In this document: piece by piece, positions 43,269 through 51,958 of the stretch
Layout: each line of letters begins with the position of its first letter
How positions within the stretch are numbered: position 1 is the first letter of the stretch
NCBI RefSeq assembly: GCF_900107705.1
Contig: NZ_FNRE01000014.1
Span: forward strand, 18,464-82,463
Direction: 5' to 3'
DNA length: 64,000 nt
From: Prevotella sp. tc2-28
GTDB taxonomy: Bacteria > Bacteroidota > Bacteroidia > Bacteroidales > Bacteroidaceae
Program-made: the position numbers and the translations under genes
The notes under the pieces: generated by a model
Databases searched by the model: none
What the model saw: the letters and a program-made list of their open reading frames with translations, nothing else
Told to the model about the DNA's origin: nothing

Positions 43269-43591
43269 ATTTTGAGGTAGCGTTTTTTATAAGTAACAAA
43301 CCCTCTCACTTCCATTTCTTTGTCAATAGTACCGTCGGCTTTAACTATCCTAACTCTATCCCCTTCTTTGGGAATATTGCCGTATATCGAAGCCTTTAAC
43401 GGCAAGATAACGTAGTAATTATAGATGTACTCTTGTCCATCGTGAAGATGAATTTTTTGTGCCGAGGAGTTAAAGGAGATAAAGCACTTGGCAAAATCTA
43501 TCCATTCCTCCGTAGGTTCGATAGGGTTATAATCTTCATCATAACCGCCACCGCTTACTTTCAGCACTTTCAGAGTATCTTCAAACGTCAT
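43259..43591 (-). CDS. Head closure/adaptor-like protein
   Basis: 110 residues. A small strand-rich protein (WIDFAKCFISFNSSAQKIHL, EYIYNYYVILPLKASIYG) in the head closure slot next to the connector. Sequence alone is not decisive. Confidence 0.6.
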   Translation of the reverse strand: MTFEDTLKVLKVSGGGYDEDYNPIEPTEEWIDFAKCFISFNSSAQKIHLHDGQEYIYNYYVILPLKASIYGNIPKEGDRVRIVKADGTIDKEMEVRGFVTYKKRYLKIWL

Positions 43592-43594
43592 ATA

Positions 43595-43942
43595 CTACCA
43601 ACATTTAACTTCTGTAAGATTGTAGTTATCGTCCTCCGCATCGACAAGCGAAGGTGACAAACCAGCAGAAGCAGCAATAGAGGCGATGGCTTGATTGAGT
43701 TTCTGAGTGTCGTAAGTATTGCTAATTACGTCAATCTGTTCTCTTTGCAGCACTTTCATCCTCGCAAGGCAGTACATGGCAGCAAGTGCCACTGTCTGCT
43801 TCATTGATGCCGCAACATATTCATCATCAACACCTGCCTTAACACCAAAGTGGTCGGCACTATCAAGGAATATTTTCTCCAATCCGTTCTCGTCAAGCGA
43901 ATACGGTAGGATTGTTGCTGCTATTGCTTCTCGGTTTGTCAT
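43595..43942 (-). CDS. Head-tail adaptor (gp6-like)
   Basis: 115 residues, mainly helical (ENGLEKIFLDSADHFGVKAG; SMKQTVALAAMYCLARMKVL). Fits the gp6/gp15 adaptor slot directly after the capsid. Name assigned by position. Confidence 0.6.
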   Translation of the reverse strand: MTNREAIAATILPYSLDENGLEKIFLDSADHFGVKAGVDDEYVAASMKQTVALAAMYCLARMKVLQREQIDVISNTYDTQKLNQAIASIAASAGLSPSLVDAEDDNYNLTEVKCW

Positions 43943-43981
43943 ACTTCTCTTATCTTTACACTAACTTACTTTGACAACATC

Positions 43982-45088
43982 CTACTTTGCAACCTCGTCG
44001 GTTTTGAGGATAAAGTAGTCGTTGATACCGTTGAATACGGGCTGAGCCCACATATCATAGTCGGTATGACGACCTGTGTTATCACGCCAGTAACCTACAA
44101 GGTTATCATCATAAGTAGAGTAAGTCTTGCCAGGCAGCGGATCAACCAACTCCAGCGGGTCTGAAATCTTCATCACAGCCACAGTCGGAGCGCACTGGAA
44201 TACCACGCGGTTGTCAACTGTCATGTTGATGCTCGTTCCGTCTGCGAGAGCGACGAAGCGGTCCGGCTCAATGCTGATAGTCGGCAGAAGAACTGAGCGC
44301 AGATAGATATTCACCTGCTCTACAGAGAGCATAGGAACAGCCTGCTGAACAGTTACCTGTCCGAGGTTCAGACGGAATGTGCTCTTAATCTCGTCAGACT
44401 GACACATATTATAGAATGTATCTTCCGACATACGAACACGCTGGATGGTGCGACCTTTAGACTTTGCATACTTTACAACCTGACGGATGTCAGCAATAGG
44501 AGTAGCATCAGCATCGCCCCACGCTTTACTACCTTTCACGCACTGGAACTTCTTAACGTCAAGGTCAAACTTATAGCTTACGTTAGCCTTTACGTTGTTC
44601 TGACGGCTTACAGTCTGTGTGCCGTTGAACAAGCCCTCAAAATAGAGCATATCAAGACGCTTCTGAGGAGCGATGACAGCCTTTTCAAAAGGACGGAAAG
44701 CAAAGGTAATAAGTTTGTCATACTCGGCGCGATTCTGCTCCTCGGTGTAGTTAGGCCTACGGTTACGGAAACGACCTTCGAGGTAGTTCAACTGCTCGAT
44801 ATAGTCGTTATCCAGTTCCCATTGGTCGCCATAGTGACCGATAGAGCCGAGCAACTCACCAAAGTCGGGCATCTGGTGTACGGGTTTCTCTCCGTTCTTG
44901 GAGATTACCGAACCTGCCAGTGCAGCCTGATACTCTGCCAATGTTGCCTTATACTGCTTGGCTGCCTCATAATCAATCTGATTGATTTCATCCTTCCACA
45001 AAGCCTTGTAAGTGGAGGTTTTCATGTACTCTTGTACGAATGCGTCAAAAGCCTTAGGCTCCTGAATCTGCTTAAGAATTGAATTCAT
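43982..45088 (-). CDS. Major capsid protein (gpE-like)
   Basis: 368 residues. FTFRPFEKAVIAPQKRLDML-like and VRMSEDTFYNMCQSDEIKST (about 219-238), then FVALADGTSINMTVDNRVVF, are the signature of the lambda gpE-type major capsid family. It lies between head fibre/scaffold and the connector genes. Confidence is high from the gene order. Confidence 0.88.
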   Translation of the reverse strand: MNSILKQIQEPKAFDAFVQEYMKTSTYKALWKDEINQIDYEAAKQYKATLAEYQAALAGSVISKNGEKPVHQMPDFGELLGSIGHYGDQWELDNDYIEQLNYLEGRFRNRRPNYTEEQNRAEYDKLITFAFRPFEKAVIAPQKRLDMLYFEGLFNGTQTVSRQNNVKANVSYKFDLDVKKFQCVKGSKAWGDADATPIADIRQVVKYAKSKGRTIQRVRMSEDTFYNMCQSDEIKSTFRLNLGQVTVQQAVPMLSVEQVNIYLRSVLLPTISIEPDRFVALADGTSINMTVDNRVVFQCAPTVAVMKISDPLELVDPLPGKTYSTYDDNLVGYWRDNTGRHTDYDMWAQPVFNGINDYFILKTDEVAK

Positions 45089-45105
45089 AGTCTATCCTCC
45101 TTTCC

Positions 45106-45678
45106 TTACTTAATTTTGAACTGATGAAGTGCGCCCAGACCAGCCTTGATGTCGTCGTTAACTGGATAAGGAAGAGTATTTTCCTCAATCTCAAAAGCCT
45201 GGAGAGTGGGCGTTACCTGTGGATAATCGTTATCCTGAAGGTCGGTGGTTTCATAAGCCAGACCGAGGATAATGCCTTTAGCGTTAGCGTCAGCGATAAC
45301 AGCGCCTTGCTCTACTGCTGCTTCAAGTGTCGATACAGTAAGAGTAGATACGCCATCTTCGGTGCTGATAGCAGAGATTGTTGCTCCACCGATAACATCG
45401 CCAACAGCGATAAGGTCATTTGCTTCAATTTTCAAGGTAGTAGCGCCTGCTTCTGCGGCTTCATAGACCTTTGCGGTCTTTACTACCATAGCCATACCGT
45501 TCTCGGTATTGAAAGCGAGAACTGCGCCTTTCGGAAGCCAACGGAAACTTGCGGGCAGGTTAGAGATGTCGAGATCATAGCCACCTTGACGGCGGATACA
45601 ATGCTCTTCCCACCACAGACCTTCCTTAATGCTTGCGGGCTTACCTTTGTGCATAAACATACCATTCTTTGATGCCAT
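45106..45678 (-). CDS. Head fibre/decoration-like protein
   Basis: 190 residues. A beta-strand-rich middle (KVYEAAEAGATTLKIEANDL, TISAISTEDGVSTLTVSTLE) flanked by a helix-poor start and an end with NDDIKAGLGALHQFKI. Matches proteins called head fibre or decoration in other phages of this host group. It is encoded between scaffold and major capsid. Confidence 0.65.
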   Translation of the reverse strand: MASKNGMFMHKGKPASIKEGLWWEEHCIRRQGGYDLDISNLPASFRWLPKGAVLAFNTENGMAMVVKTAKVYEAAEAGATTLKIEANDLIAVGDVIGGATISAISTEDGVSTLTVSTLEAAVEQGAVIADANAKGIILGLAYETTDLQDNDYPQVTPTLQAFEIEENTLPYPVNDDIKAGLGALHQFKIK

Positions 45679-45715
45679 AGGAATAATCTTTTAATGTTAA
45701 ACAATACAATCTTTT

Positions 45716-46390
45716 CTATGCTTGGGTCTTTGGAGCATTACGCTCTGAGAATCCTTGCATTGCCGTGACAAAATCATCTGCTTCCGCTTGGGGTGATGAT
45801 GGTGATGGGGCTTCCACAAACTGACCAGACGAAACCATCTCCTGTTTGAAACTAGTAAAGTCTGATTCAATCTGTGTAGCCACAGCGTCAAGGTCTTCCT
45901 CTTTGTCAAGGCTATACTTACCACTGAACGACTTAGGTATGTTCTTTAACTTTTCGTGCCCCATCAGTAAGCCGTTAAGGCGTGCTTTCTCTTGCTGCGC
46001 CAAGAATGGTGCGGTAGCAGCCTTTACAGCGTCGTCAATAGCTTTCTGATTGTCAGCTTTTGACTGTTCTATCAACTTCTGTACTTGCTCAATAGTCAAC
46101 TGACCTTCCGGTGTTGCTGGAGGAGTAGGTGGTACAGGAGGCTCTGCGGGCTTAGGGATATAATCCTTGTACTTGTTCTGAACTTCGGTCGCCTTGCGGT
46201 TACCGACTGATTGCATCATCTCGGCATAGAACTTCGCTCCTTCTACGGCGGTGTTCAATTCCTCGTCGGTTGACTCATCTTTGAGACCGCCAGCGATGTG
46301 TGTTGCCAATTTGTCGAGTTCCTCTGCCTTCAAGCCGAACTTTGCATAGTTTTGCTTAATGGCTGTAAGCGCTCTGTCTTTGATGTTCAT
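45716..46390 (-). CDS. Scaffold protein
   Basis: 224 residues. Helical, acidic/Lys-rich with a Pro-rich middle (PKPAEPPVPPTPPATPEGQL) and coiled-coil sections (TIEQVQKLIEQSKADNQKAI). This is typical of an internal assembly scaffold encoded just before the capsid. No protease motif seen. Confidence 0.7.
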   Translation of the reverse strand: MNIKDRALTAIKQNYAKFGLKAEELDKLATHIAGGLKDESTDEELNTAVEGAKFYAEMMQSVGNRKATEVQNKYKDYIPKPAEPPVPPTPPATPEGQLTIEQVQKLIEQSKADNQKAIDDAVKAATAPFLAQQEKARLNGLLMGHEKLKNIPKSFSGKYSLDKEEDLDAVATQIESDFTSFKQEMVSSGQFVEAPSPSSPQAEADDFVTAMQGFSERNAPKTQA

Positions 46391-46429
46391 ATTACCTTAG
46401 TGTTAAGTGAATAAATATTTTTGTCAACG

Positions 46430-46488
46430 CAAAGGTAAAATATTATCTTCTTCCTACATATTTAATAATATTATGTGTGTAAACAAGT
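46430..46488 (-). promoter_or_regulatory. Late-class promoter of the scaffold/capsid operon
   Basis: Minus strand: TACCTTTG (46430-46437) and ACTTGTTTA (plus TAAACAAGT, 46480-46488) with 42 nt between them. Confidence 0.8.
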
Positions 46489-46559
46489 GCTATACATAAT
46501 AAAAAAGCGCCACATTTCTATGCGACGCAATGAAACTGTTATCCTGTTTTCTTCTTACT

Positions 46560-46760
46560 TTATGTGGACGGCTCGTCTATGATTATCCTTACCGTACCAT
46601 CTTCCTCTTCAACAACTTTAATACTTGTTGCTGCGGGGTAGAACAACCAATAGCGGGCAAGATATTTCTCTGCTACCACTACGTTATTCTCGTCAACATA
46701 CAACTGGCGGTCACCGAGTTGCATCTTCTTGTAGTCGTTTAAATTAATTGTCTTTGCCAT
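46560..46760 (-). CDS. Hypothetical small protein
   Basis: 66 residues. Begins MAKTINLNDYKKMQLGDRQL; middle YLARYWLFYPAATSIKVVEE. It follows the two tagged genes in their operon but lacks the Gly/Ser tag itself. It could be an immunity or accessory protein for them. Unrecognised. Confidence 0.55.
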   Translation of the reverse strand: MAKTINLNDYKKMQLGDRQLYVDENNVVVAEKYLARYWLFYPAATSIKVVEEEDGTVRIIIDEPST

Positions 46761-46767
46761 AATTACT

Positions 46768-47112
46768 TTAACTTAATATCTTTATAATCTTTTTCAAGTA
46801 AGCCTTTGCTTCTCCTGCCTTATGTCCTGTGAACATATCAGCAGAATCGGGGAGCTTATTTAAGATTTCCAAACCTTCCTTGTATGTGCTTACAGGGTGA
46901 CCGAATTTGTACCCGGTGTAGTTAAAGAAGACATTTTCGCTAACACCAATGTTTGATTCTATTTGTGCTTTACTCATAGATGTTCCTTTATTGTAAGAAG
47001 TCTGTCCTCTTAATGCCATTGCCACAGGAGAAGATGGTAATACTCCTGCTGAATTAGCGGCACTCGATTGCGAACTGCCTACATATTTCGTTGTACCCGA
47101 ACCTTTTGCCAT
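46768..47112 (-). CDS. Tagged protein, MAKGSGTTK family (114 aa)
   Basis: Begins MAKGSGTTKYVGSSQSS, near-identical over the first 10 residues to the next gene and to the genes at 47130, 57003 and, looser, 53726. After a Ser/Ala linker (to ~30) the rest is a compact helical domain (MSKAQIESNIGVSENVFFNY, GHPVSTYKEGLEILNKL, AKAYLKKIIKILS). Its neighbours are virion genes. The shared tag with variable tails suggests a common sorting or packaging signal. Confidence 0.65.
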   Translation of the reverse strand: MAKGSGTTKYVGSSQSSAANSAGVLPSSPVAMALRGQTSYNKGTSMSKAQIESNIGVSENVFFNYTGYKFGHPVSTYKEGLEILNKLPDSADMFTGHKAGEAKAYLKKIIKILS

Positions 47113-47129
47113 AGTTGTTGATATTTATG

Positions 47130-47642
47130 TTACTTCTTCTTAAAGAAAGACGATGAGTTGGCTGTTATATGTTTCGCGCTTACAGAAGAGGAAGAACTGC
47201 TACTGCCACCTCCGAAGAACTTTTGAGGGTTAGACAACCTCTGCTTAGGGTTCTTGCTATATTCATTGATAGCATTCATAACCTTGTCTCTCAGAGTAGA
47301 CATACCAGAAGTGGATATGGTTACTTCATGCACCTGCGACCACAAATCGCCAAATCCAACTTTCTGTATAGAGATTTCGGCTTTAGTATCTGATTGCCCG
47401 TTCATAAATACATTGTATGTACCTGTATCTGTTACCAGACGTCCTTCAAAGAAGCTATGCTCGGGATAACTTCCTTCTTTTGGTATTATCGAATGGGTAA
47501 ATTGAATTCCACCGATATTCACCTTCTCACCGTTTTTAAAGGAATTGAAGTTAGATACAGGGTTGCTTGCTGTATTGGTGGTCCTGCTCGAAGCCGCAGA
47601 ACCGCTTCCAACTGACTTTGTTGTTCCACTACCTTTTGCCAT
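47130..47642 (-). CDS. Tagged protein, MAKGSGTTK family (170 aa)
   Basis: Begins MAKGSGTTKSVGSGSAA. A Ser/Asn-rich linker leads to a strand-rich domain (VNIGGIQFTHSIIPKEGSYP; FFEGRLVTDTGTYNVFMNG; LWSQVHEVTISTSGMSTLR), then a poly-Ser stretch and FFKKK end. The domain could be a small beta-sheet nuclease or binding module; no family recognised. It is first in an operon with a late-class promoter. Confidence 0.65.
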   Translation of the reverse strand: MAKGSGTTKSVGSGSAASSRTTNTASNPVSNFNSFKNGEKVNIGGIQFTHSIIPKEGSYPEHSFFEGRLVTDTGTYNVFMNGQSDTKAEISIQKVGFGDLWSQVHEVTISTSGMSTLRDKVMNAINEYSKNPKQRLSNPQKFFGGGSSSSSSSVSAKHITANSSSFFKKK

Positions 47643-47661
47643 GTTCTTTTCTTTTTAAATG

Positions 47662-47720
47662 CAAATATACTGCGTTTATACTTTATTATATATAATTATA
47701 CCTCTTCTTTGTAAACTAAT
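47662..47720 (-). promoter_or_regulatory. Late-class promoter of the tagged-protein operon
   Basis: Minus strand: TATATTTG (47662-47669) and a variant element ATTAGTTTA (plus TAAACTAAT, 47712-47720) with exactly 42 nt between, as in the other members. It differs from the consensus at two bases. Confidence 0.65.
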
Positions 47721-47722
47721 GA

Positions 47723-47744
47723 GAGCGGGCGTTAAAACCCGCTC
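47723..47744 (-). terminator. Terminator after the YodL-like gene
   Basis: GAGCGGG (47723-47729) with CCCGCTC (47738-47744), 7 bp and extended by ATG/CAT, directly after the stop at 47754. No strong T-run, but it stands between two differently controlled units. Confidence 0.5.
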
Positions 47745-47753
47745 ATTTAACTT

Positions 47754-48395
47754 TTATGCAACCACCTCTGCCGGCACGTCCTCGGGTGAGAAACTTATTA
47801 CATTCTTCTTCGGGATTGAGACCCTTACGGTGACTTTTCTGCCGCTTATCGTCTTTCTTAACTGCTTGCGAGTATAGTCCATATACCTAACAGGGTCGCC
47901 GATAAGTTTTGCGCTCCACATATTCTCCACGGTGAGGTTGCCACTCCTGTCACGTCTGCCTCCCTGTCTTTCCCAAATCCTATCTACTTTCCATTCACCG
48001 ACTTTGATGGTGTCATTGAGGATGTCGCCGTTCTTGGCGAAATGAAGGAATTGCTCAGAAAGAGTTACGGTATACTCCTCGCCCTTTTCCTCTTCTTCGG
48101 TCTGGAAGGAAATCTCTTCCCATCCATAATCGTCGCAATAGTAATACTTCCCGTCAATCTCTACGACATCGCTCATTGAGATAGAGTGTCCTGTGTAACC
48201 TTCAGGCTTTTCGTCTTGAAACTTCATGTAGAGTTGGTCGGGTTCTGAATACTCGCCTTGTGGTTCAAACTCTCCTTCATAAACGAGTTTGTAATCCTCT
48301 AACTTTGGCATGATGTTATGCTCTTTGACAAAACTAAGGCGCATAAACTTTGCGACGTGCCCTACTGGCAACTGATAAACTCTAAAATTCTTCAT
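47754..48395 (-). CDS. YodL-like domain protein
   Basis: 213 residues. NFRVYQLPVGHVAKFMRLSF, YKLVYEGEFEP, LYMKFQDEKPEGYTGHSISM and SDVVEIDGKYYYCDDYGWEE are the core motifs of the YodL/large-polyvalent-protein-associated family seen in mobile elements. Its function is not settled; neighbours in plasmids are often antirestriction proteins. It is preceded by GGAGATACAGCAATG and follows the 81-aa gene. Confidence 0.7.
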   Translation of the reverse strand: MKNFRVYQLPVGHVAKFMRLSFVKEHNIMPKLEDYKLVYEGEFEPQGEYSEPDQLYMKFQDEKPEGYTGHSISMSDVVEIDGKYYYCDDYGWEEISFQTEEEEKGEEYTVTLSEQFLHFAKNGDILNDTIKVGEWKVDRIWERQGGRRDRSGNLTVENMWSAKLIGDPVRYMDYTRKQLRKTISGRKVTVRVSIPKKNVISFSPEDVPAEVVA

Positions 48396-48437
48396 TGCTG
48401 TATCTCCTATTTATTTATTGTTAAACTAAATTCTTGC

Positions 48438-48683
48438 TTAAAACTGCCCAAAGAACAAAACTTTAAAATTAGCACTGGTTTCGATATAACGGTTCTGTGC
48501 TTTTGCTACATTCCAGGCATTCTTCATCTCCTCTGCGGTTGCATTTACTATCTTCTCCACTTTCGCAAACTTCATCTTCTCTCTGTCGAGACAAATTCTT
48601 GCTCCAACTGGCAGATTAACCTTTGCGGGCTTGTAACCAATGCCTCCTCCTTCTACCTGATAGATAATAAATAACTGCTTCAT
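48438..48683 (-). CDS. Hypothetical protein
   Basis: 81 residues from the ATG at 48683, preceded by the shared GGAGATACAACA leader; a longer frame upstream is disregarded. LFIIYQVEGGGIGYKPAKVN and KFAKVEKIVNATAEEMKNAW suggest a small beta-alpha domain. Unrecognised. First gene of the unit with the YodL-like protein. Confidence 0.55.
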   Translation of the reverse strand: MKQLFIIYQVEGGGIGYKPAKVNLPVGARICLDREKMKFAKVEKIVNATAEEMKNAWNVAKAQNRYIETSANFKVLFFGQF

Positions 48684-48735
48684 TGTTGTATCTCCTATTT
48701 TTAAGTGAATAATTATTATTTTCATTCCAAATTTA
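48681..48735 (-). promoter_or_regulatory. Early-class promoter and leader (minus)
   Basis: TAAATTTG (48728-48735) with GAATG, then GGAGATACAACAATG (48681-48695). The upstream 48785-48830 contains TTTTAAGACGTTTTAAG, a repeat also seen at 29281-29320 and 57745-57790. Confidence 0.65.
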
Positions 48736-48835
48736 ATAATTTATTCTCATAGATTAATAATTTCTCTAAGAAATCTATAAGAATTTAAAGGAATTTAAGA
48801 TGATAAGAAGTGATTTTAAGACGTTTTAAGTAAAA

Positions 48836-50026
48836 TTACCCGACAATTCCAAGTATCTCCGATGCGCTCATTCCGCTTCCGTAACCACCCAAAATCTTTT
48901 CAAGTACAACATAACGGATTGCGTCGATACCGTGGTTGAAAGCATCAATAGGCTCATTGAGCCACTTACCCTCTTTGTCTTGACGATAGGTGTAGTTACG
49001 GAACTCCTTAATAAGATTGCTTGAAGTCCTTGTTATACATATTTTATATTCCTTCATCTTCATAAGTCCGGCATTGATTGAACCTGCGTACTTATGAACG
49101 GCTTTAATGTCAAGTCCAGCGTTATAGATTTCGTCTACCATACGAGGGTCGGCACTCTCGGAAATGATTTCGGGCTCCCATTCTATCTCTTTTAACTCTC
49201 TGATAATGTCAGATGTGAGCATATGTGTTTGGTAACACAACTCATTAAGATAGATTGTGTCTTTCCAAAAACATACCTCTATAATTGCCGTGGGGTCTGC
49301 GGCATAACCTAAGTCCATACCACAGAAACGATGTCTTGTCGCCTCTCTTGGTATGCGGTCTACTATCTCTATATGCGGGAACACCAATCCTTCTACGACG
49401 GCACGCTGTCCAAGACCATACACCTGCCAAAGGCTATTATTCTTCCATTGTAGGCTCTCAATTTCGTCAATGACTTTCTGTTCAAGAAATGGATTATCCT
49501 TGTAGGTGGAAATCCAGAAATGAGTGCGCTTTTCAAGGTTTACCTGATTAATCCAATGTTCTTCGGAGAATGAAGGGTTGTAGTCAATGATAGAAAAGGC
49601 AGTTGTGCGCATCTGTAACTGCTGCCATTCAAGGAATGATATTTCGTTTGCTTCATTAACAAAGAGAATCTGACGCTTAGAACCACGAAGTTTCTGCTCG
49701 TCCTCGCAAGAAAAGAACTCTATCCATGAGCCATTACCAAAAGTATAGACAAACTCCGACTTATTCATCTGGCGGTCATTCCATAGACCCCAGTCTATCA
49801 TAATCTCCTTGAAGTCACGGAATACCGACCTTTTTAGTGCAGGCATTGTCTTACGGACGATACTTACCGTAGTGCCTGGCACATCATAGCACATATGGAT
49901 AAGCCACTGAACGTTGGAATAGGTCTTAGAGCTACGCGACGACCCCTGTAAAGAAGCCGTCGTATAACCTTTCCTGTAAGCTGCGTCAAGCCTTACATAG
50001 TTCTTAGTGACATATCCTTGTGGCAT
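48836..50026 (-). CDS. terL: Terminase large subunit
   Basis: 396 residues. Walker A as LQGSSRSSKTYS (about 24-35), Walker B as ILFVNEANE (about 115-123), then the nuclease domain with MDLGYAADPTAIIEVCFW (Asp metal ligand), SADPRMVDEIYNAGLDIKAV and DAFNHGIDAIRYVV (about 365-378). This is the Terminase_3/PBSX XtmB type. Slightly shorter than the usual 420-450. It packages DNA through the portal. Confidence 0.92.
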   Translation of the reverse strand: MPQGYVTKNYVRLDAAYRKGYTTASLQGSSRSSKTYSNVQWLIHMCYDVPGTTVSIVRKTMPALKRSVFRDFKEIMIDWGLWNDRQMNKSEFVYTFGNGSWIEFFSCEDEQKLRGSKRQILFVNEANEISFLEWQQLQMRTTAFSIIDYNPSFSEEHWINQVNLEKRTHFWISTYKDNPFLEQKVIDEIESLQWKNNSLWQVYGLGQRAVVEGLVFPHIEIVDRIPREATRHRFCGMDLGYAADPTAIIEVCFWKDTIYLNELCYQTHMLTSDIIRELKEIEWEPEIISESADPRMVDEIYNAGLDIKAVHKYAGSINAGLMKMKEYKICITRTSSNLIKEFRNYTYRQDKEGKWLNEPIDAFNHGIDAIRYVVLEKILGGYGSGMSASEILGIVG

Positions 50027-50032
50027 TGCTTG

Positions 50033-50509
50033 TTACTTTCCTTCCTTTTCCTCTGTGTTTGGTATTTCGTTCTCTATTTTTTCTAACTCTTCCTTGTTAG
50101 CAACAAAGATAAGTTTCATTGGCTCAGGCTGTAAATCCTTTCCGTTGGTGGTGATGTCGATATGCTGCTGGCTTCCATAGGCACGGTTTACAATCTTATC
50201 CACAACGTCAAGTCCTTTCTTAGAAAGAATACCTCTTGCGATGATACGTGTCATCATAGGCAGCTCTTTGTCGTTGAGAAGTTTCTTCAATTCTTCCTCG
50301 TTCAATGTGGCGATATAGAGATACATCTTTCCCATTTCCTCGTTGGAGGGAACGACAAGACCTGCATCCTCAAACTCCTTTATCATTGTGCGGATAGTGT
50401 TTCGTGGTCTGCCCTTCGGGTTCAGAACGTCACCTTTCTTTGCCATTCCTTTCTTAAGGTTGGCGAGCTGATTGCTCCTTTTCTTCGGGTCTCTGCTTAA
50501 TCCTCCCAT
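50033..50509 (-). CDS. Terminase small subunit-like protein
   Basis: 158 residues. The start GGLSRDPKKRSNQLANLKKG followed by LNPKGRPRNTIRTMIKEFED resembles the DUF5681-type DNA-binding segment. The helical middle and acidic end fit a small terminase, and it directly precedes terL (6 nt). Confidence 0.7.
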   Translation of the reverse strand: MGGLSRDPKKRSNQLANLKKGMAKKGDVLNPKGRPRNTIRTMIKEFEDAGLVVPSNEEMGKMYLYIATLNEEELKKLLNDKELPMMTRIIARGILSKKGLDVVDKIVNRAYGSQQHIDITTNGKDLQPEPMKLIFVANKEELEKIENEIPNTEEKEGK

Positions 50510-50552
50510 ACTCCTAATACACTCCTATTAACATATAACTACATAAAACCGC

Positions 50553-51416
50553 TTAAAACGACATATTTTTCCGTAGATTGCAACAATCGTCCCTGTTCGG
50601 GTTTACCTTGCGCTGCCAGTAATCGTAGTGCTCGCTCACGTCTTCACAAACAGTCAGCTCTTTGAATCCTTTTATCAGGCTAAGATACTTTATCTTCAAC
50701 TCCAGAGGCATATGAATATAGCCACTTTGATTGAAAGTATAGTCGGAGTAATCAATATTGAACCATTTGCGAATCCAAGTGTTCACGCGAAGAAACTCTA
50801 CAAGTATCTTGTCGCATTGAACGTTGTTGATAATACCCATATCCAAGACGCCTTTCTCTATGAACTGAGGAATATAAGGGGAGAGCCGTAGTTGTACGTC
50901 AAACCCTGCTGATTGCAATTTCTCTATCGCTGCTATCCTTTTTGTCGGGGGAGTGGCTTTTTCATACAGCCGACAGAAAGAATCGTCAGTACAGGTTACC
51001 GTAATCTGTATATGAGCGAGGTCTTTTCTCATAAGTGCCATATAATCGTCATCCGCCACCATATCTGATTTGGTGACAATGAGATAACCTATATTCTGCT
51101 TATTCAACTCCTCTATGGTATGGAAAGTGGCTCTATGATGGCGTTCTAATGGCTGAAAGCAATCAGTCATACCTCCAAGACGGACAATATCGCCCTCTTT
51201 AAGGTTACGCCTGATGGTTCTGTGTACTTTCTGTATATTCACTACGGAAGGCTCAGAGGCATTCCATAGCTTGCGGAAATCAAGCAGGCTCTTAGCGTAA
51301 CAGTACTTGCAATCATGCTGACAGCCACAGCCATAAGTATCAAGCCTTGTAGGGTAATGACACTTATTCCCTTCATTCCCTTTAACGGTTTTAAAAAATG
51401 ATTGAAACTCTTTCAT
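50553..51416 (-). CDS. SPL-like radical SAM protein
   Basis: 287 residues. YGCGCQHDCKYCYAKSLLDF holds CxxxCxxC (about 32-39), then IVRLGGMTDCFQPLERHH and ITVTCTDDSF. It differs in length and sequence from the first radical SAM protein but shares the SPL-like layout. It stands between terminase and the small genes ahead of folE. It might act on modified bases or DNA lesions; nothing in the sequence decides. Confidence 0.78.
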   Translation of the reverse strand: MKEFQSFFKTVKGNEGNKCHYPTRLDTYGCGCQHDCKYCYAKSLLDFRKLWNASEPSVVNIQKVHRTIRRNLKEGDIVRLGGMTDCFQPLERHHRATFHTIEELNKQNIGYLIVTKSDMVADDDYMALMRKDLAHIQITVTCTDDSFCRLYEKATPPTKRIAAIEKLQSAGFDVQLRLSPYIPQFIEKGVLDMGIINNVQCDKILVEFLRVNTWIRKWFNIDYSDYTFNQSGYIHMPLELKIKYLSLIKGFKELTVCEDVSEHYDYWQRKVNPNRDDCCNLRKNMSF

Positions 51417-51422
51417 AACCTG

Positions 51423-51704
51423 TTATCTTGCGTTATCAACGTCTTCCCTTGCCATTGCCCTACATTGACTGAGTACACTTATATATTCGCCCAACTTCCC
51501 GTTAAATAGAAGCATCGCACACTCATTTATGAATGTCGGGTATTCCAACTCCTTATACTTTATCATTTCTTTGGTAGAGCAAGACAGTAGATACTCCATT
51601 ATAAGCACCTTATGAGAGGCTGGAAGGATATTGTTCTCCAATTTCTTGCCAGTCACTCTCTCCAAGATACCTTTCGGGGTTGTCCGTCTATTCCTCTCTT
51701 TCAT
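51423..51704 (-). CDS. Hypothetical protein
   Basis: 93 residues, start at ATG 51704 (an upstream Met at 51734 would lengthen the overlap). Helical; the end VLSQCRAMAREDVDNAR overlaps nothing. KILERVTGKKLENNILPASH-like middle. Unrecognised. It overlaps the next gene by 17 nt. Confidence 0.5.
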   Translation of the reverse strand: MKERNRRTTPKGILERVTGKKLENNILPASHKVLIMEYLLSCSTKEMIKYKELEYPTFINECAMLLFNGKLGEYISVLSQCRAMAREDVDNAR

Positions 51705-51954
51705 CGTCTGACTCTGGTGTGCTCTGAATAGCATTGTAGAACTTCTCAGAATCCGTAATAGTTATGAGTTTGTTGCAACCGATAACTTTACCATTCTCCA
51801 TCTTGGGCTGTTCGCCTACGGTGTAAGGGATATTATTTGCTTTTAACTGCTTCTCTACTTCGGTAGCGATATTGCTTGCTAATGATGCGGAGAGGTTTTC
51901 GTTAAACATCTCTTTAAGGAGATTACTATCCATGTTTGCTTTCTTTCTTACCAT
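51688..51954 (-). CDS. Hypothetical protein
   Basis: 88 residues, helical start (LLKEMFNENLSASLASNIAT) with a short beta-like centre (ANNIPYTVGEQPKMENGKVI) and an acidic tail. It lies 4 nt from folE, so it is co-expressed with the deazaguanine genes. Unrecognised. Confidence 0.5.
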   Translation of the reverse strand: MVRKKANMDSNLLKEMFNENLSASLASNIATEVEKQLKANNIPYTVGEQPKMENGKVIGCNKLITITDSEKFYNAIQSTPESDDEREE

Positions 51955-51958
51955 AGTC

